Source: Canicola haemoglobinophilus (GTDB taxonomy: Bacteria > Pseudomonadota > Gammaproteobacteria > Enterobacterales > Pasteurellaceae). From it: 34,940 nucleotides of DNA. The notes beneath the pieces were generated by a model. The model searched no databases. It was not told where the DNA came from and saw nothing but the letters and a program-made list of their open reading frames with translations. A program made the position numbers and the translations under genes. Below are positions 24,985-34,267 of this stretch, piece after piece (positions within the stretch are counted from its first letter, which is position 1; every line of letters starts with the position of its first letter). The stretch covers positions 1 to 34,940 of the forward strand of contig NZ_MUXZ01000037.1 in NCBI RefSeq assembly GCF_002015075.1, written 5' to 3'.

Positions 24985-25812
24985 TTAAGCAAACGTTTGC
25001 ACTCCAAGCGTACCATCATCAATAATCTCAGATTCAACACCTAAAATCTCAGCCACCTTATCACTATCTTTAAACATAACAAAACCACCTGACATCATCT
25101 TATTCCAATGCTCATCTTTAGTTAGTGGAAAAGTTGTAATAATAGTCACTTTGTCTGTTTCTTTAGCATAATCCCTAAAATCAATAACATTATCATCATC
25201 TATTCGTTGAGCCTTGCCGAATGGTGCTTTACGAGTCAGATAATGTAAATTTGTAGAACAATGCGCAATCATCCATTTCCCATTAGATAGAATAAAATTG
25301 AACGTTCCTCTTTGAGTTAACTCTTTTGTGATCTCTTGAATTGCGGCAAAAATATCTTGTTCATTGGGCTTTTTGGCAAAACGACTTTTCAATTGACTAA
25401 GCATATAACAAAAAGCAGTTTCTGAATCTGTTGAACCTATCGGCTGAAAAATACTTTCGGTCATATCAGGTAACGAAGTTAAGTTACCATTATGAGCAAA
25501 AACCCAATTTTCTCCCCAAAGTTCACGAATAAAAGGGTGAGTATTTTCGATATTTACATCACCTTGTGTGGCTTTACGAATATGAGCAACCACATTTAGT
25601 GATTTTATATTGTATTGTTTAATACAATCCGCAATAGGTGAAGAATGTCCCGGGCGATTATCACGGAAAACACGAATTCCTTTCCCTTCAAAAAAAGCAA
25701 TACCAAAGCCATCAGAATGACAATCCGTTAATCCAGCTCTACGCCGAAATCCCTCAAAAGAAAAGACAATATCCGTTGGTGTATTACAATTCATTCCTAA
25801 AAGTTGACACAT
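24985..25812 (-). CDS. yafJ: Class II glutamine amidotransferase, YafJ type
   Basis: A predicted N-terminal-nucleophile amidotransferase (275 aa; the E. coli homologue is about 255). Removal of Met1 would expose the catalytic C2 in MCQLLGMNCNTPTDIVFSF. Glutaminase landmarks are RRRAGLTDCHSDGFGIAFFEGKG, VAHIRKATQGDVNIENTHPF (R and ENTHPF loop), WVFAHNGNL (NG oxyanion pair) and GSTDSETAF. No synthetase domain is fused and the true substrate is unknown. It lies alone between the upp promoter and gdhA, and a hairpin made of two uptake sequences separates it from gdhA. Confidence 0.9.
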   Translation of the reverse strand: MCQLLGMNCNTPTDIVFSFEGFRRRAGLTDCHSDGFGIAFFEGKGIRVFRDNRPGHSSPIADCIKQYNIKSLNVVAHIRKATQGDVNIENTHPFIRELWGENWVFAHNGNLTSLPDMTESIFQPIGSTDSETAFCYMLSQLKSRFAKKPNEQDIFAAIQEITKELTQRGTFNFILSNGKWMIAHCSTNLHYLTRKAPFGKAQRIDDDNVIDFRDYAKETDKVTIITTFPLTKDEHWNKMMSGGFVMFKDSDKVAEILGVESEIIDDGTLGVQTFA

Positions 25813-25941
25813 AATTTACTTCACTCAAACTAACTTCATATTCGCACAGTAGATGCAGATTTAACAGAATTGCTACCTAAAAAGCAATATCGCACTTAGA
25901 CAAATTCATTACACAAAATAACTAAAAACTATAAAAAACTA

Positions 25942-25969
25942 ACCGCACTTTATTTTCACAAAGTGCGGT
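25942..25969. terminator. Paired uptake-sequence terminator after gdhA
   Basis: ACCGCACTT (25942-25950) and AAGTGCGGT (25961-25969) are inverted uptake words separated by 10 bases, able to form a stem of at least nine pairs. This is the common Haemophilus arrangement in which uptake words double as terminators, here 37 bp beyond the gdhA stop. Confidence 0.8.
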
Positions 25970-26005
25970 AAGCAAATAAGAAGGTTTAATTGATGTTATA
26001 GGAGA

Positions 26006-27354
26006 TTAATAAACGCCTTGCGCTAACATTGCATCTGCCACTTTAACAAAGCCTGCAATGTTTGCTCCTACCACATAGTTGATATTTTCCTGTCCTTCAA
26101 CAGTGCCGTATTTTTTACAGTTTGCATGAATATCTAACATAATACGGTGTAATTTTTCATCAACTTCTTCCGCGGTCCAATATAAGCGCTGTGAGCTTTG
26201 CGCCATTTCTAAGCCAGAAGTTGCAACTCCACCAGCATTTGCTGCTTTACCCGGTCCAAATAATACACCAGCTTCAAGGAAAGCATCAGTAGCTTCAATA
26301 GTTGTAGGCATATTTGCGCCTTCAGCCACAAGTTGAACACCATTTGCAATTAATTGTTGAGCATCAGCTAACTCTAATTCATTTTGAGTTGCACAAGGTA
26401 GCGCAATATCCGCTTTCACGCCCCAAGGACGTTCACCTTCCACATATTGCAAACCAAATTGTTCTGCGTAATCTTTCACACGTCCACGTTTCACATTTTT
26501 GATGTCTAAAAGTGCGGCTAATTTTTCTTGTGTAAATCCTTCTGGATCATACACATAACCAGAGCTATCAGAGCAAGTCACTACTTTAGCACCTAATTGT
26601 AATGCTTTTTCAATCGCATATTGTGCCACGTTACCTGAACCAGACACGACAACTGTTTTACCTGCAAAAAATTGTCCTTTTTCAGCTAACATTGCTTGTG
26701 CAAAATACACTAAACCATAACCAGTTGCTTCAGGGCGAATTAAACTTCCACCGAATGACAAACCACGTCCTGTAAACACACAAGCCGCTTGGTTAGATAA
26801 TTTTTTCATATAACCAGCAAGATAACCAACTTCACGACCACCCACGCCAATATCACCTGCTGGAACATCAGTATCTGGGCCTACATGACGATATAATTCA
26901 GCCATTAATGCTTGGCAGAAACGCATCACTTCTGCATCAGACTTACCTTTTGGATCAAAATCTGAACCACCTTTACCACCGCCCATAGGCAATGTTGTTA
27001 ATGCATTTTTGAAAATTTGCTCAAAACCTAAGAATTTTAAAATAGATAAATTCACGGAAGGATGAAAACGCATACCACCTTTGAATGGTCCAATTGCACT
27101 ATTAAATTGCACTCGGAATGCACGGTTTACTTGAACTTGACCTTTATCATCAGTCCAAGCAACACGAAATTGAAATGCACGTTCAGGCTCGACTAAACGC
27201 TCTAATAAAGCCTCAGAACGATATTTTGGATTTTTTCTAAGAATGGCCAAATAGAAGTTAAAACTTCTCGTACAGCTTGTAAGAACTCTGGCTGATGACC
27301 ATCACGTTGCTCTACTTTTGCTAAAAAATCCTCTAATGATACGATTGCTGACAT
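26006..27354 (-). pseudogene. gdhA: NADP-type glutamate dehydrogenase, 5' frameshift
   Basis: Glutamate dehydrogenase makes glutamate from 2-oxoglutarate and ammonia. From ATG 27354 the frame reads MSAIVSLEDFLAKVEQRD then GHQPEFLQAVREVLTSIWPF, the expected N-terminus, and is lost at the homopolymer 27231-27236. Six A residues are present on the coding strand where seven would give LEKNPKYRSE. The remaining frame (to 26006) is intact and conserved, with NPKYRSEALLERLVEPER, PMGGGKGGSDFDPKGKS, the catalytic region VPAGDIGVGGREVG and nucleotide-binding SGSGNVAQYA. One added base makes a 449-residue protein, close to E. coli GdhA (447). A TTG at 27250 could start a 414-residue form lacking about 35 residues. 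Sequencing error, slippage or real loss are all possible. Confidence 0.85.
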
Positions 27355-27579
27355 AATTTGTTTCCTTCTTAATTGAAATGTTTTGTTTGCTTATTTATAT
27401 AATAATTAAGAGCTGTTAATTGGCTCGTGATTAATATGCAATAAAACATAAAAATATTGCAAACAAATTTATTAAAAAATATTACAAAAATATTTAACAA
27501 TTAAATTTAATTTAATAAAAGACAAAATAATTTAAATAAATTTCAAAAATAAATACAAAATATAGAGGAATACTATTAA

Positions 27580-27588
27580 AAGTGCGGT
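27580..27588 (+). other. Haemophilus DNA uptake sequence
   Basis: An exact AAGTGCGGT copy in the 295-bp AT-rich gap between gdhA and rpoD. This gap should hold the gdhA promoter; nothing else is recognisable in it. Confidence 0.8.
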
Positions 27589-27611
27589 ATAAAAAAGAAA
27601 GGTTTTAGAAA

Positions 27612-27638
27612 AAGTAAAAGGGGATTTTCATCCCCTAA
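27612..27638 (-). terminator. Terminator of the rpsU-dnaG-rpoD operon
   Basis: AGGGGAT (27620-27626) and ATCCCCT (27630-27636) form a tight stem with a three-base loop. On the minus strand it leads into UUUUACUUUUU. It lies 14 bp past the rpoD stop. Confidence 0.82.
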
Positions 27639-27649
27639 CACTTTTTCCA

Positions 27650-29509
27650 TTATTCATCTAAGAAACTTCTTAAGGTTTCAGAACGACTTGGATGACGTAA
27701 TTTGCGTAAGGCTTTCGCCTCGATTTGACGAATACGTTCACGCGTTACATCAAATTGCTTCCCAACTTCTTCCAAAGTATGATCTGTATTCATATCAATG
27801 CCAAAACGCATCCGTAAGACTTTTGCTTCACGTGGTGTCAAGCCTTCTAATACTTCGTGAGTTGCGGCTCGCAAACTTTGTGCTGTTGCCGAATCTAATG
27901 GCAATTCTAAAGTATTGTCTTCGATAAAGTCACCTAAATGTGAATCATCGTCATCGCCAATTGGCGTTTCCATTGAAATAGGTTCTTTAGCGATTTTCAA
28001 CACTTTACGAATTTTATCTTCTGGCATTCCCATACGTTCTGCTAATTCTTCAGGTGTTGCTTCACGCCCCATTTCTTGCAGCATTTGACGCAAAATACGA
28101 TTTAATTTATTAATGGTTTCAATCATATGCACTGGAATACGGATTGTACGCGCCTGATCTGCGATGGAACGTGTAATCGCTTGACGGATCCACCATGTTG
28201 CATAAGTTGAAAATTTATAACCACGGCGATATTCAAATTTATCTACCGCTTTCATCAAACCTATATTTCCTTCTTGAATGAGATCTAAAAATTGTAGTCC
28301 ACGATTTGTATATTTCTTTGCGATAGAGATAACTAGACGTAAGTTTGCCTCAACCATTTCTTTTTTTGCTCTACGAGCTTTTAATTCGCCTTGTGCTACT
28401 TTGTCACAGATCTCACGAATTTGAGAAATAGTTAAATTCGTATCCTGCTCAATTTTTAATAATTGGTTTATTCCTTGGCGAACCCCACCTTCGTATTGCA
28501 TAAGTCTTTCTGACCAAGGTTTTCCTGCGGCTAAAGCTTTTTCTAACCAAGCTTCAGAGCTTTCATTACCAATAAACAATTTATGGAAATTTTCTTTTGG
28601 CATTTTAGCCTGATCAACAACTATTTTTTGAATTTGTCTTTCATATTGGCGAACAGATTTCATCATATCGCGCATATAATTTACTAAAACATCAAACTGT
28701 TTTGGTACCAAACGGAACTGGGTAAAAATATCTGCTAAAGCTTGAATATGATCTTTTGCTTGTTTACGTGAACGACCATGCTTTTCAATCGCATCCAAGG
28801 TTTTTTGATGTTGCTCTCTCAATGCCTCAAATTTCTCGCGCGCAACTTCAGGATCAATTGAATTATCTGAATCAGAATCTGAGCTACTATTATCTTCACC
28901 GTCTTCCTCTTCTTCGTCATCAACATTGCCTGTTTCATGCTCTTCATCATCAGCATCTTCAAGCATATCTTCCGTTTCAATAATCTCTTCTTCAACAATT
29001 GCATTTGGATCAACAAAACCTGTAATGAGATCAGCTAAACGCATCCCTCCTTCTTCTACTAAAGCATATTGTTCTAGAAGGTAGTCTATAGCTTTAGGAT
29101 AAGCTGCTACTGAGCTTTGAACTTCATTAATCCCTTCTTCAATACGTTTTGCAATACCAATTTCACCTTCACGAGTAAGAAGCTCAATACTTCCCATTTC
29201 ACGCATATACATACGCACAGGATCTGTTGTTCTACCTAGCTCCGCTTCTACACTGGATAATACTTGTGTTGCTTCCTCAACTGCATCTTCATCAGTAATA
29301 TTCTCATTGAGCATTAAATCATCGGCATCTGGTGCACTTTCAAGCACTTGAATCCCCATGTCATTGATCATTTGAATAATATCTTCAATTTGATCTGCAT
29401 CAACAAGCTCTTCAGGAAGATGATCATTCACTTCGGCATAAGTTAAATAACCTTGTTCTTTACCTCGTGCAATTAACAATTTCAATTGAGATTGTTTACT
29501 TTGTTCCAT
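27650..29509 (-). CDS. rpoD: Primary sigma factor (sigma 70)
   Basis: The housekeeping sigma factor (619 aa). In order: region 1.1 (about 1-80, SQLKLLIARGKEQGYLTYAEVNDHLP), region 1.2 (RTTDPVRMYMREMGSIELLTREGEI, about 94-118), a non-conserved region with a very acidic, Ser/Asp-rich tract (about 180-230), region 2 for -10 recognition (RLVISIAKKYTNRGLQFLDLIQEGN and FSTYATWWIRQAITRSI), region 3, and region 4.2 helix-turn-helix TLEEVGKQFDVTRERIRQIEAKAL, ending RSFLDE. It is the third gene of the conserved operon, 66 nt after dnaG. The gene is complete. Confidence 0.98.
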   Translation of the reverse strand: MEQSKQSQLKLLIARGKEQGYLTYAEVNDHLPEELVDADQIEDIIQMINDMGIQVLESAPDADDLMLNENITDEDAVEEATQVLSSVEAELGRTTDPVRMYMREMGSIELLTREGEIGIAKRIEEGINEVQSSVAAYPKAIDYLLEQYALVEEGGMRLADLITGFVDPNAIVEEEIIETEDMLEDADDEEHETGNVDDEEEEDGEDNSSSDSDSDNSIDPEVAREKFEALREQHQKTLDAIEKHGRSRKQAKDHIQALADIFTQFRLVPKQFDVLVNYMRDMMKSVRQYERQIQKIVVDQAKMPKENFHKLFIGNESSEAWLEKALAAGKPWSERLMQYEGGVRQGINQLLKIEQDTNLTISQIREICDKVAQGELKARRAKKEMVEANLRLVISIAKKYTNRGLQFLDLIQEGNIGLMKAVDKFEYRRGYKFSTYATWWIRQAITRSIADQARTIRIPVHMIETINKLNRILRQMLQEMGREATPEELAERMGMPEDKIRKVLKIAKEPISMETPIGDDDDSHLGDFIEDNTLELPLDSATAQSLRAATHEVLEGLTPREAKVLRMRFGIDMNTDHTLEEVGKQFDVTRERIRQIEAKALRKLRHPSRSETLRSFLDE

Positions 29510-29575
29510 TTAATATCTGCCTCGATTAATAAGGGTTGAAGAATGGGGGATTTTACCATTCTTATCAAAGATTAA

Positions 29576-31330
29576 CTATTTCTTTTCTTGCTTTTTCGAT
29601 AATAATTGCGCTAATTCCATTTTTTCTTCACTCGTCAAACCACCTGTACGCTCTTGCCCAATTAATTCCTGAATACGTCTATCAACTAGTTGTTTATAAA
29701 GATGAATTAGAGTGTCTCTAAATTCTTGCTCCACTTTATTGTCATCAACAGCATGTTGCCATGAAGCTAAAATCTCAAGAGGCTGGCTATATTCTGTATC
29801 TCGCCAGTGCTCCAAAATTTGTCCAGCGGTCATACCCACATTTTCACGACAAAGCATTACTATTTGCTCAAATAAATCTAAGCCCGGCTCTTGTAAAACT
29901 CTTAATGGAGATAAGTCAGGTACTATTCTAGCCAAATTCGAATCTTGCAATAAAAGAGCAATTAAAACACGCATGGGCGTTCTTTTTACTGTTGGTACAA
30001 CTTTCTTATGTTCAATCTCTTTATTAGGCAATAATTGCTCTAACTTGTCTGGATTAAATATACCAACTTTCTGGCCCAACGTATCACGTAAAGACAAACG
30101 CAACATTTCTCCAGGTACTTTATCAATGAGCGGAACAGCAAGAGAAACTAATTTCGCTTTTCCCTCTTTAGAAGAAAAATCCACTTGAGCACTTAAGCTA
30201 TTAAACAGAAATTCACTTAATGATTGTGCTTGCTGAATATAATTCTCAAATCCTTCTTTGCCATATTGACGAATAAAACTATCAGGATCTTCTTTTTCTG
30301 GTAAGAAAATAAATTTTAACTGTCGCCCATCTTCTAATAAAGGAAGCACATTTTCTAATGCACGCCAAGCGGCATCTCTCCCAGCCCTGTCACCATCATA
30401 GCAACAAATAATTTGCTCAGTTGAACGAAATGCTAATTGCAATTGTTCTGTGGTTGTTGCTGTCCCTAAAGATGCCACTGCATAATCAACACCAAATTGC
30501 GCTAAAGCAACAACATCCATATACCCTTCCACGACAAGTAGCATTTCAGGATTAGCATTAATTTCCAATGCCTCAAATAAGCCATAAAGCTCATAACCTT
30601 TATGATAGGTCACACTCTCCGGCGAATTTAGGTACTTAGGTCTATTATCCTCTTGCGTAATAATCCGTCCACCAAAAGCAATTGTTCTCCCACGTCTATC
30701 ACGAATAGGAAATATCACTCGTTGGCGAAAACGGTCAAATAATTCACCGCGCTCTCGTTTATTTAGCATTCCGACATCAAATAACCTCTGAACATCATCT
30801 CTATTTGTAGCAAATTTTTTTATGAAAATATTAGATTGAGCGGGAGAAAAGCCAATTTGAAAACGTTGGATAATTTCATCGGATAGACCTCGTTGCTGTA
30901 AATAGCTTTGTGCTGGAATATTTTGGCTAAGCTGTTCTTGGTAGAATTTTGCAATTTCTTGCATTAATTCATACAAATCTCGCTTTGTTTTAAAGCTAAC
31001 TTGCGGTTTTCCATTAAACTGATGAGATTTTTCTCTCGGCACTTCTAACCCATGTAAAGCGGCTAGCTCTTCAACAGCCTCAACAAATTCTAACTTGTCA
31101 TATTCCATTAAAAATGAGATGGCATTACCATGAGCATGACAACCAAAGCAATGGTAAAACTGTTTTTTCTGACTAACGGTAAAAGAAGGCGTTTTTTCGT
31201 GATGAAAAGGGCAACAAGCTTGATAATCTCGCCCCTGTTTTTTAAGTTTAACCCTAGAGTTAATCAGTTCTACAATATCTGTTCTAGCTAAAATATCGTC
31301 AATAAATGAGCGAGGTATTGTGCCTGACAT
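29576..31330 (-). CDS. dnaG: DNA primase
   Basis: Primase (584 aa) synthesises RNA primers at the replication fork. The N-terminal CHC2 zinc site is C40, H43, C61 and C64 (CPFHHEKTPSF and HCFGCHAHG). The RNA polymerase core and TOPRIM fold follow, with glutamate in LLVVEGYMDVVALAQFG and the Asp pair in CCYDGDRAGRDAAWRALE. The C-terminal part (about 440-584) would bind DnaB helicase. It is the central gene of rpsU-dnaG-rpoD. A terminator in the gap behind rpsU and an AAAGGATTTATC start region should keep its expression low relative to rpsU, as known for this operon in enterics. Confidence 0.97.
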   Translation of the reverse strand: MSGTIPRSFIDDILARTDIVELINSRVKLKKQGRDYQACCPFHHEKTPSFTVSQKKQFYHCFGCHAHGNAISFLMEYDKLEFVEAVEELAALHGLEVPREKSHQFNGKPQVSFKTKRDLYELMQEIAKFYQEQLSQNIPAQSYLQQRGLSDEIIQRFQIGFSPAQSNIFIKKFATNRDDVQRLFDVGMLNKRERGELFDRFRQRVIFPIRDRRGRTIAFGGRIITQEDNRPKYLNSPESVTYHKGYELYGLFEALEINANPEMLLVVEGYMDVVALAQFGVDYAVASLGTATTTEQLQLAFRSTEQIICCYDGDRAGRDAAWRALENVLPLLEDGRQLKFIFLPEKEDPDSFIRQYGKEGFENYIQQAQSLSEFLFNSLSAQVDFSSKEGKAKLVSLAVPLIDKVPGEMLRLSLRDTLGQKVGIFNPDKLEQLLPNKEIEHKKVVPTVKRTPMRVLIALLLQDSNLARIVPDLSPLRVLQEPGLDLFEQIVMLCRENVGMTAGQILEHWRDTEYSQPLEILASWQHAVDDNKVEQEFRDTLIHLYKQLVDRRIQELIGQERTGGLTSEEKMELAQLLSKKQEKK

Positions 31331-31417
31331 AAAGAGATAAATCCTTTCAATGTATAGAATGAGGGATAAACTAGCTTAGGAATGCTGTAAAAGCAAATAT
31401 AATAAAGAAATTCTAAA

Positions 31418-31453
31418 AGAAACAAAACCGTGATTCCTACTGGTTTCACGGTC
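31418..31453 (-). terminator. Internal terminator between rpsU and dnaG
   Basis: ACCGTGA (31427-31433) and TCACGGT (31446-31452) form a seven-pair stem. The minus-strand transcript then reads UUUUGUUUC. It corresponds to the well known attenuating terminator after rpsU. An A/T-only palindrome (31469-31490) overlaps the rpsU stop and may add to it. Confidence 0.8.
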
Positions 31454-31487
31454 TGCTTAACTCGAGTTTAATTAAAAAATTTTTTAA

Positions 31488-31703
31488 TTAGTATAAACGT
31501 GTATTACGTGCATTCTCACGAGCTACGCGTTTTGCGTGACGTTTAGCGCGAATTGCGTTTTCACGTTTGCGAATTGTTGTTGGTTTTTCATAGAATTCAC
31601 GGCTGCGAACTTCTGCTAAGATACCTGCTTTTTCACAAGAGCGTTTAAAACGACGTAATGCAACGTCAAATGATTCGTTTTCACGTACTTTAATTACTGG
31701 CAT
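31488..31703 (-). CDS. rpsU: 30S ribosomal protein S21
   Basis: S21 (71 aa), the basic small-subunit protein involved in initiation near the anti-Shine-Dalgarno end of 16S rRNA. The sequence PVIKVRENESFDVALRRFKRSCEKAGI and the Arg/Lys-rich tail ending ENARNTRLY are diagnostic. It is first gene of the macromolecular synthesis operon; a GAGGTGAT ribosome binding site precedes ATG 31703, and the 179-bp gap upstream holds its promoter. Confidence 0.98.
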   Translation of the reverse strand: MPVIKVRENESFDVALRRFKRSCEKAGILAEVRSREFYEKPTTIRKRENAIRAKRHAKRVARENARNTRLY

Positions 31704-31807
31704 AAGCCATCACCTCAATAATTAATTAATATTTTGCAAAATTTAATAGTGTTCAATAAACAAATTATTGACCCTAAAATAAGGGTTGCGATTTTAATCT
31801 AAATTTG

Positions 31808-31852
31808 TACTAAAAGTAAAGGAAAGATTACGATTTACGATAAAATCTTTCC
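31808..31852 (-). terminator. Terminator after gmhA
   Basis: GGAAAGATT (31821-31829) and AATCTTTCC (31844-31852) form a nine-pair stem. On the minus strand it is followed by UUUACUUUU. It closes the rnc-era-gmhA unit before the rpsU promoter. Confidence 0.75.
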
Positions 31853-31882
31853 TTGAAATACACCGAAAGACTAAAAAGCGCA

Positions 31883-32470
31883 TTAACCTTCAACTTTCGC
31901 CATTTCAAATTCAATGAGCATCATTAAAATATGAATGACTTTAATATGAATTTCCTGGATACGATCTGCATAACGGAAGTGCGGTACTCGAATTTCTACA
32001 TCGGCAATCCCAGCCATTTTTCCGCCGTCTTTTCCTGTTAAAGCAATCACTTTCATACCTTTTGCTTTCGCAGCTTCAATCGCATTTAAGACATTTTTTG
32101 AATTACCAGAAGTTGATAAACCGAATAAAACATCGCCTTTTTGTCCAACTGCTTCTACATAACGAGAAAATACATATTCATAGCCAAAATCATTACTAAC
32201 ACAACTCAGATGACTTACATCTGAGATAGCTATCGCTGGATAACCCGGACGATTTTCACGATAACGTCCGGTTAATTCCTCAGCAAAATGCATTGCATCG
32301 CAATGTGATCCACCATTACCACAAGATAATACTTTGCCACCTTGTTTAAAGCTGTCTGAAATAAGTAATGCGGCTTGCTGAATTAATTTGATATTATTTT
32401 CATCATTGATAAATTTATCTAGCACATCTTGCGCCTCTAGTAATTCAGCCCTCACTTGTTCTAAATACAT
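31883..32470 (-). CDS. gmhA: Sedoheptulose-7-phosphate isomerase
   Basis: The first enzyme of ADP-heptose synthesis for the lipooligosaccharide core (195 aa, SIS fold). It converts sedoheptulose 7-phosphate to D-glycero-D-manno-heptose 7-phosphate. Conserved features are the phosphate loop SCGNGGSHCDA (49-59), zinc/catalytic H61, E65, Q172 and H180 (the positions known in E. coli GmhA), and the second phosphate loop FGLSTSGNSKNVL. It starts 18 nt after era on the same strand, so it is translated from the same transcript; this pairing with rnc-era is not functional in any obvious way. Confidence 0.95.
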   Translation of the reverse strand: MYLEQVRAELLEAQDVLDKFINDENNIKLIQQAALLISDSFKQGGKVLSCGNGGSHCDAMHFAEELTGRYRENRPGYPAIAISDVSHLSCVSNDFGYEYVFSRYVEAVGQKGDVLFGLSTSGNSKNVLNAIEAAKAKGMKVIALTGKDGGKMAGIADVEIRVPHFRYADRIQEIHIKVIHILMMLIEFEMAKVEG

Positions 32471-32488
32471 TATTTGTCTCCTTTTATT

Positions 32489-33391
32489 TTATTCGTCTAT
32501 ATAACCTAAACTACGCAATGCTCGTTCATCATCAGCCCAGCCTGATTTCACTTTCACCCATAATTCAAGATGTACTTTATTATCAAATAAACGTTCCATA
32601 TCTTGACGCGCTTCAGTACCAATAGTTTTTAATTTTTGTCCTTTCGCTCCAATTACCATTTTTTTCTGCCCTTCACGCTCAACTAAAATCAATCCATTGA
32701 TTTCATAGGTACCACGTTCATTAAGTTTAAACTGCTCAATTTCCACTGTAACGGAATAAGGTAATTCCTCTCCTGTAAAACGCATCAATTTTTCACGAAT
32801 AATTTCTGATGCCATAAAGCGTTGTGAACGATCTGTTACATAATCCTCGGGGAAGTGATGCACACCTTTACGCAAAGAAGTGCGGACGATTTTTTCTAAA
32901 TTATGTACGTTATTACCTCGTTGAGCTGAAATTGGGATAATTTCTTTAAACTCAAACTTCTGACTAATTTCTGTAATAAAAGGCAAAAGCTCATCTTTAT
33001 TTTTAATGTTATCTACCTTGTTAATGGCTAATACCACGGGGGCTTTGGCTTGGCGTAATTTATTCAGCACCATTTCATCGTCATCTGTCCAATGAGTGCC
33101 ATCAACCACGAAAATAATCAAATCAACATCGCCTATTGCACTGCTCGCTGCTCTATTCATTAAACGATTAATTGCGCGCTTTTCTTCAATATGCAATCCC
33201 GGTGTATCAACATAAACAGCTTGATAAGCTCCATCAGTATGAATACCAACAATGCGATGTCTTGTAGTTTGCGCTTTACGTGAAGTAATAGAAATTTTTT
33301 GTCCTAAAATTTTGTTCAACAACGTGGACTTCCCAACATTAGGACGACCAACAATGGCAATAAAACCACAATATGTTTCTTGTTCTGTCAT
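32489..33391 (-). CDS. era: GTPase Era
   Basis: An essential ribosome-assembly GTPase (300 aa) that binds the 3' end of 16S rRNA. G motifs: G1 GRPNVGKS (15-22), G2 around QTTRHRIVGI, G3 DTPG (62-65), G4 NKVD (124-127), G5 ISAQRG. The C-terminal KH domain includes GQKKMVIGAKGQKLKTIGTEAR. It follows rnc by 42 nt on the minus strand, the usual rnc-era order. Confidence 0.97.
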   Translation of the reverse strand: MTEQETYCGFIAIVGRPNVGKSTLLNKILGQKISITSRKAQTTRHRIVGIHTDGAYQAVYVDTPGLHIEEKRAINRLMNRAASSAIGDVDLIIFVVDGTHWTDDDEMVLNKLRQAKAPVVLAINKVDNIKNKDELLPFITEISQKFEFKEIIPISAQRGNNVHNLEKIVRTSLRKGVHHFPEDYVTDRSQRFMASEIIREKLMRFTGEELPYSVTVEIEQFKLNERGTYEINGLILVEREGQKKMVIGAKGQKLKTIGTEARQDMERLFDNKVHLELWVKVKSGWADDERALRSLGYIDE

Positions 33392-33433
33392 TTTTTCTCT
33401 CGTTTTATAAGGATAATTTTATCCCTTATATGA

Positions 33434-34105
33434 TTATTTAATTTTCAGCTTTTCAATCGCTTGCTGGGCGGCATTTTGTTCGGCTTTTCGGCGGCTAGTG
33501 CCTTGCCCAAAAACAACTTCTGTCAGCCCTTCTACCTTGCAACTCACTTTAAAAGATTGATTATGTGCCTCTCCCTTAATCTCAATTACTTCATATTCAG
33601 GGAGTTTCATACGTCGGCCTTGTAAAAACTCTTGTAAACGTGTTTTGGGATCTTTTTGAGCTTCTCCCGGCTTTATTTGCTCAAGCAATTCTTGATACCA
33701 TTGGTAAACACGAGCTAACGCAGCATCTATCCCCGCATCTAAATAAATCGCAGCGATTAATGCCTCAACACAGTCAGATAAAATAGATTCTCGGCGAAAA
33801 CCACCGCTCTTTAGCTCACCAGCGCCTAGCTTTAAGTAATCGCCTAATTCAAATTGACGAGCCACGACCGCTAAGGTTTGTTCCTTCACTAAAGCCGCTC
33901 GCATTCGGCTTAATTCTCCTTCATCAGACTTAGGAAATTTTTCATAAAGGGCTTTACCAATGGCAAAATTCAGAATGGAATCTCCAAGAAATTCTAAACG
34001 TTCATTATTCAATGCGGCAGCACTTCGGTGAGTTAAAGCTTGTTTGAGGTAATCAAGGTTAACGAATTGATAACCTAATTTTTTCTGTAATCGTTCTAAT
34101 TGCAT
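33434..34105 (-). CDS. rnc: Ribonuclease III
   Basis: A double-strand-specific endoribonuclease for rRNA and mRNA processing. I choose ATG 34105, giving 223 residues (MQLERLQKKLGYQF...), the family start. The open frame extends upstream to 34207, but those 34 residues do not resemble RNase III. The signature NERLEFLGDS has E38 and D42, and the second acidic pair is D111/E114 (ESILSDCVEALIAAIYLD). The C-terminal dsRNA-binding domain (about 150-223) ends SRRKAEQNAAQQAIEKLKIK. The ribosome binding site is poor (CAGAATT), consistent with low expression. lepB, which usually precedes rnc in enterics, is absent; the 34106-34267 gap shows nothing else. Confidence 0.95.
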   Translation of the reverse strand: MQLERLQKKLGYQFVNLDYLKQALTHRSAAALNNERLEFLGDSILNFAIGKALYEKFPKSDEGELSRMRAALVKEQTLAVVARQFELGDYLKLGAGELKSGGFRRESILSDCVEALIAAIYLDAGIDAALARVYQWYQELLEQIKPGEAQKDPKTRLQEFLQGRRMKLPEYEVIEIKGEAHNQSFKVSCKVEGLTEVVFGQGTSRRKAEQNAAQQAIEKLKIK

Positions 34106-34267
34106 AATTCTGTAAAAATATTGATAGCAAAGTATCCTAAAATTTTGGTTCGGCGCCGAACACAAGAACTCATAATACCCCAATTTATTAGATTTGAAAA
34201 TAAACAAACAGGATGTTACAGGGGAAATATAAATTTTTTAACCAAGTGAGTACTTAGCCAAAATAGC

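Noticed and set aside
31469..31490. 22-bp perfect A/T palindrome at the rpsU stop
   Set aside because: It consists only of A and T and adjoins a better GC-containing terminator; no separate function can be supported.
34106..34207. Extended N-terminus of RNase III
   Set aside because: The extra 34 residues do not resemble the family, and the family start matches ATG 34105.
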